Program-made: the position numbers and the translations under genes | Part shown: piece after piece, positions 61,247 to 64,000 of the stretch | Layout: each line of letters opens with the position of its first letter | How positions within the stretch are numbered: the stretch's first letter is position 1 | The notes under the pieces: model-generated | The model's input: the letters and a program-made list of their open reading frames with translations, nothing else | Databases searched by the model: none | What the model was told of the DNA's origin: nothing | Origin: Rhizobium sp. NLR16a | Lineage (GTDB): Bacteria; Pseudomonadota; Alphaproteobacteria; Rhizobiales; Rhizobiaceae | NCBI RefSeq assembly: GCF_017948245.1 | Contig: NZ_CP072867.1 | Coordinates: 1 to 64,000 of the forward strand | Reading direction: 5' to 3' | DNA length: 64,000 nucleotides

Positions 61247-61951
61247 ATGTCCATGTCTTCCAACCGCTGGAGCCGTGCCGTGCTCCTTGCCGCCACTGCT
61301 GTCTTGCTCGACACGGGCATAGCAGGCGCCGCCGAGAAAGCGGTCGTCATTCCGCCGCCGGCCATGGACGAAGCCGTCAGGTCGAGCACCGAGACCGCCA
61401 TTTTTGCCGGCGGCTGTTTCTGGGGCGTTCAGGGTGTCTTCCAGCATGTGAATGGGATCGAGAGCGCCGTCTCCGGTTATGCCGGCGGCGAGGCTGAAAC
61501 GGCGCAATACGAAACGGTCAGCACCGGCTCGACCGGCCACGCCGAAGCCGTCGAGGTCAGGTTCGACCCGAAAAAGGTGACCTACGGCAGGTTGCTGCAG
61601 ATCTTCTTCTCCGTGGCGCACAACCCGACGCAGCTGAATTTTCAGGGACCGGACCGCGGCACCCAGTACCGCTCGGTGCTGTTCGTCACCGCCACCGGGC
61701 AGCGAGAGGTGGCCGAGCGCTACATCGATCAGCTCGACAAGGCCCATGTCTTCCCGAAGCCGATCGTCACCAAGGTGTCCGATGCCGCCGGCTTCTATCC
61801 CGCCGAGGCCTATCACCAGGATTTCCTGACGCGCAATCCGACCTACCCCTATATCGTCTACAACGACCTGCCGAAGATCGAGAATTTGAAGGCGCTGTTT
61901 CCCGCCGACTACCGCAGCCAGCCGGTGCTCGTCGGGAAGACCAAGGGCTGA
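61247..61951 (+). CDS. msrA: Exported peptide methionine sulfoxide reductase A
   Basis: A 234-residue MsrA with a signal peptide (SMSSNRWSRAVLLAATAVLL; cleavage likely near AGAA), so it acts in the periplasm. The catalytic GCFWG lies near residue 57, with GGEAETAQYETVSTGSTGHA near 81 and FPKPIVTKV and ITN-type substrate region after it. The start at 61247 follows AGGAGGTAGCGCAC. It reduces the S-form of methionine sulfoxide in proteins. It is divergent from the large alpha-2-macroglobulin gene, which fits an envelope-repair neighbourhood. Confidence 0.9.
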   Translation: MSMSSNRWSRAVLLAATAVLLDTGIAGAAEKAVVIPPPAMDEAVRSSTETAIFAGGCFWGVQGVFQHVNGIESAVSGYAGGEAETAQYETVSTGSTGHAEAVEVRFDPKKVTYGRLLQIFFSVAHNPTQLNFQGPDRGTQYRSVLFVTATGQREVAERYIDQLDKAHVFPKPIVTKVSDAAGFYPAEAYHQDFLTRNPTYPYIVYNDLPKIENLKALFPADYRSQPVLVGKTKG

Positions 61952-62001
61952 ATTGAGCCTGCTCAGTTTCGGCGGTTGATCCCGGTACGGATCGCAGTCG
62001 C

Positions 62002-62601
62002 TCAAGGCATGATGTCGATGGGCGTATGATCGGGAACGCGGGCCCAAATTTCCCGCATCTCCCTATCGGTGACCGCTATACAGCCATCCGTCCAATCCCA
62101 CAGGCGATGCATCCCTCCGAGCAGGCCCCAGCCATTCGGCAGCCCGTGGATCATGATGCTGCCGCCGGGCCGATAGCCTATCACTTCAGCCTCATGTTGC
62201 TCTTTCGGATTCGGATAGGAAATGTGCAGGCTGAGACGGGCCACGGATTTTGGATTGCGCCAGTCTATTTCATAACGCCCTTCCGGTGTTTTCTCGTCGC
62301 CTTCGCGCTGCTTGGGGCCTGCATCGGCAGCACTTCCAAGTGAAATCTGATAGGTCGAGATCGCAGCGTCGCCTCTGAAAAGGACCATGCGGCGTTCGGA
62401 CTTGTAAACGCGAATGAGGTCGGCGCGTTGCTCCGGCGGTGCATCCGCGGGCGGCAGGCCCGAGCCGATCCTGGCCATCACTTTGGTATAGGCAAACAGG
62501 CTGACGGCCACGATGACCAGGACAACAAATTTAGTTCGCAACGTGATCCTCAATCGCCGAGCCCGATGGAATAATCCGATCGTATCATTGCCCGCTCTCA
62601 T
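62002..62601 (-). CDS. L,D-transpeptidase (YkuD family)
   Basis: A 199-residue protein with one N-terminal membrane or signal segment (LRTKFVVLVIVAVSLFAYTK) and a YkuD domain from about 60. IMIHGLPNGW near 150 and DWTDGCIAVTDREM near 170 give the His and Cys of the catalytic HxG...SxGC pattern. It likely makes or edits peptidoglycan cross-links, or anchors proteins to the wall. It converges with msrA, with 50 bp between the stop codons. Confidence 0.85.
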   Translation of the reverse strand: MRAGNDTIGLFHRARRLRITLRTKFVVLVIVAVSLFAYTKVMARIGSGLPPADAPPEQRADLIRVYKSERRMVLFRGDAAISTYQISLGSAADAGPKQREGDEKTPEGRYEIDWRNPKSVARLSLHISYPNPKEQHEAEVIGYRPGGSIMIHGLPNGWGLLGGMHRLWDWTDGCIAVTDREMREIWARVPDHTPIDIMP

Positions 62602-62822
62602 CCAGAAGTAGGCGGTTGATTCAAGGTGATTGAGCGGCAGGTTTTTGCCTTGCCGGCGTCGTGTTAAGGATTTGTCAACGTTAACAATGTGTTAAGCGGC
62701 AAAAATCGCGTTTCACCCCGGAACATATCGTCAGGTTTCCCGTTACGACAATGAGTTTCGGGCAGGGAAGACTGCCGAGCGGCTCCTTCTTTCGAAGTAT
62801 GTGCGTAACAAGAGGACGAATC

Positions 62823-63263
62823 ATGGCCACCAACGTCGTGCGGCGCTGCCAACGAGATGATCTCATGAAGCAGAGAGTATTGATCGTCGAAGATGAATTC
62901 CTCATCGCGCTTGATCTCGGCGCGACCGTGGAAGGCATTGGCATGCAGGTCGCGGGCCTTGCGAATGACCGCGAACAGGCGCTGCGGCTGGCGCCGTCCG
63001 CCGATATCGCCTTCGTCGACGTCAATCTCGCCGATGGCCCGACCGGGCCTGAGCTCGGCAGGCGGCTGGCGGAAGAGCATGGGATCGCCGTCGTCTTCAT
63101 GACCGGCAATCCCGAGATCGTCGCCGGCGGCGTCAAGGGAGCGGTCGGCGTCGTCCAGAAGCCGGTCGTGCCTTCGCTTGTCGAACAGCTGGTGACATAT
63201 CTTGCCGCGCGCCGCGTGGGCATGTTTGCGGTCGTGCCGGCGCAGATGACTGTTTTTACATGA
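62823..63263 (+). CDS. Single-domain response regulator
   Basis: A 146-residue receiver protein. LIVEDEFLIALDLGATVEGI near residue 20 holds the acidic pocket, DVNLADGPTGPELGRRL near 65 the phosphoacceptor Asp, VVFMTGNPE near 90 the Thr switch, and VVQKPV near 111 the Lys. There is no output domain. The family resembles rhizobial receivers that act in phosphorelay with HWE kinases. It begins after AGAGGACG; an internal ATG at 62865 is the alternative start. No kinase gene is adjacent. Confidence 0.78.
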   Translation: MATNVVRRCQRDDLMKQRVLIVEDEFLIALDLGATVEGIGMQVAGLANDREQALRLAPSADIAFVDVNLADGPTGPELGRRLAEEHGIAVVFMTGNPEIVAGGVKGAVGVVQKPVVPSLVEQLVTYLAARRVGMFAVVPAQMTVFT

Positions 63264-63276
63264 TCGCAAGGGGTGA

Positions 63277-63981
63277 TCAGCCGGACATGGCCGCAAGCTG
63301 CGGCTCTCCGCCGGCCTTTTCGGCCTTCGGGCAGCCATAGGCCTTCAGAAAGGTGCGCACGGCATTGCGCGCCGCCTTTTCCAGGTCTTCATTGGTGGGT
63401 GTGCCGCCGAACAGCGTCATCATCTGCAGGTCGGCATTGGCGAGCGCCACGAACTGCCGGGCGGCGACGTCGTAATCATCGATAGCAAGCGCTTGACTGT
63501 GGGCAAGGCGGGCGAGAAGCGCGGAAAGCGCGGTGGTTAGTTTGCCCGGCCCCTGCTGGCGCCAGCTTTCGAAGAGGTGCGGATATCGCTCGCCCTCCGT
63601 CTGCACCAGTTTGCGCAGGAATTTTCCATCATGATTGCAGATGCAGTTTTTATTGAGGCGCACGGCAAATGCCGTCAGACCGTCCTCCAGATTGTCGGCG
63701 CTGTCAGGAAAGGTCGACAGCACGGAGAAGAGCATGGCATTGGCGCGGTTCATGACGTCCTCGACGACGGCGACGAACAGTGTCTCCTTTTCACGATAAT
63801 GATTGTAGATCGTCTGGCGGGAGACACAGGCGACGGCGGCGATCTCGTCGATGCTGGCGGCTGAAAAACCCTGGCGGCAGAAGACATCGGCGGCGGCGTC
63901 GAGGATCGACATACGCTTGGCGCATTGTCCACGCTGCGTGTGCCCCGCCATCCGGTCTGCCGGTGTCATGCTGTCTTTCAT
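63277..63981 (-). CDS. TetR-family transcriptional regulator
   Basis: A 234-residue TetR protein with the HTH at about residues 25-65 (MSILDAAADVFCRQGFSAAS; IDEIAAVACVSRQTIYNHY) and a C-terminal helical ligand/dimer domain with a WHG-type segment near 150. It may be followed or preceded by an efflux gene outside the window, as is common; no target is visible here. An internal ATG at position 24 (63912) would also give a complete HTH. Confidence 0.8.
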   Translation of the reverse strand: MKDSMTPADRMAGHTQRGQCAKRMSILDAAADVFCRQGFSAASIDEIAAVACVSRQTIYNHYREKETLFVAVVEDVMNRANAMLFSVLSTFPDSADNLEDGLTAFAVRLNKNCICNHDGKFLRKLVQTEGERYPHLFESWRQQGPGKLTTALSALLARLAHSQALAIDDYDVAARQFVALANADLQMMTLFGGTPTNEDLEKAARNAVRTFLKAYGCPKAEKAGGEPQLAAMSG

Positions 63982-64000
63982 GGAGCGAAGATAAGATGTC

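Noticed and set aside
1..64000. CRISPR arrays, tRNA/rRNA genes, insertion sequences
   Set aside because: No regularly spaced repeats, no tRNA-like or rRNA segments, and no transposase were seen. The scar near 12 kb has no terminal repeats that I could find.

Overview
The window looks like part of a secondary replicon (chromid or large plasmid) of a Rhizobium of the leguminosarum/etli group. The evidence is high GC content, alphaproteobacterial gene families throughout, a complete repABC replication-partition module (about 40.1-43.8 kb) with parS sites and an antisense RNA, and next to repC a protein of the family I know as RHE_PE00001, named after the R. etli plasmid p42e. From memory, p42e/pRL11-type replicons carry cobalamin and NAD synthesis genes, and both are present here. 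No tRNA, rRNA, CRISPR array or intact insertion sequence was seen.

Layout. (1) 0-11.7 kb: a complete N-methylglutamate pathway for methylamine. mgsA, mgsB, mgsC and gmaS, with the start of purU after them, run left; mgdA-mgdD run right; two regulators lie between. (2) 11.7-13.1 kb: a lower-GC scar with an orphan ORF and a broken oxidoreductase gene. (3) 13.2-17.3 kb: a non-phosphorylative L-fucose-type sugar acid module with its IclR regulator. (4) 17.4-22.6 kb: a small XRE regulator, then a leftward TfuA/YcaO cluster with a 47-residue peptide gene just ahead of ycaO and a large SARP/TPR-type regulator upstream. (5) 22.8-27.2 kb: nadA-nadB-nadC with a NadQ-like regulator and two matching 19-bp operators, one of them filling the promoter spacer. 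(6) 27.3-32.9 kb: a three-component oxygenase like the rhizopine MocDEF system, an atypical PanB homologue, a LacI regulator and an inosose-isomerase-like enzyme. (7) 33-40 kb: cobalamin genes cobF-G-H-I-J and cobL-M on the minus strand, with cobK inverted between them. (8) 40-45.1 kb: repABC and the RHE_PE00001-like gene. (9) 45.2-50.8 kb: an ECF sigma/anti-sigma/Bax-inhibitor-1 operon and a copper ATPase with its CueR-type regulator. (10) 50.8-64 kb: trehalose synthesis (treY), periplasmic defence and wall functions (alpha-2-macroglobulin with PBP1C, exported MsrA, L,D-transpeptidase), a lone response regulator and a TetR regulator.

The methylamine cluster converts methylamine to glutamate nitrogen and a tetrahydrofolate-bound C1 unit, with PurU a likely formate-releasing outlet. 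The NAD and cobalamin blocks are housekeeping pathways on a secondary replicon. The strongest candidate for an undescribed system is the TfuA/YcaO cluster: its putative peptide substrate (positions 20344-20487) is too short for most gene finders. The PanB-like protein that has lost its metal ligands and sits in the oxygenase operon is the second most interesting item.
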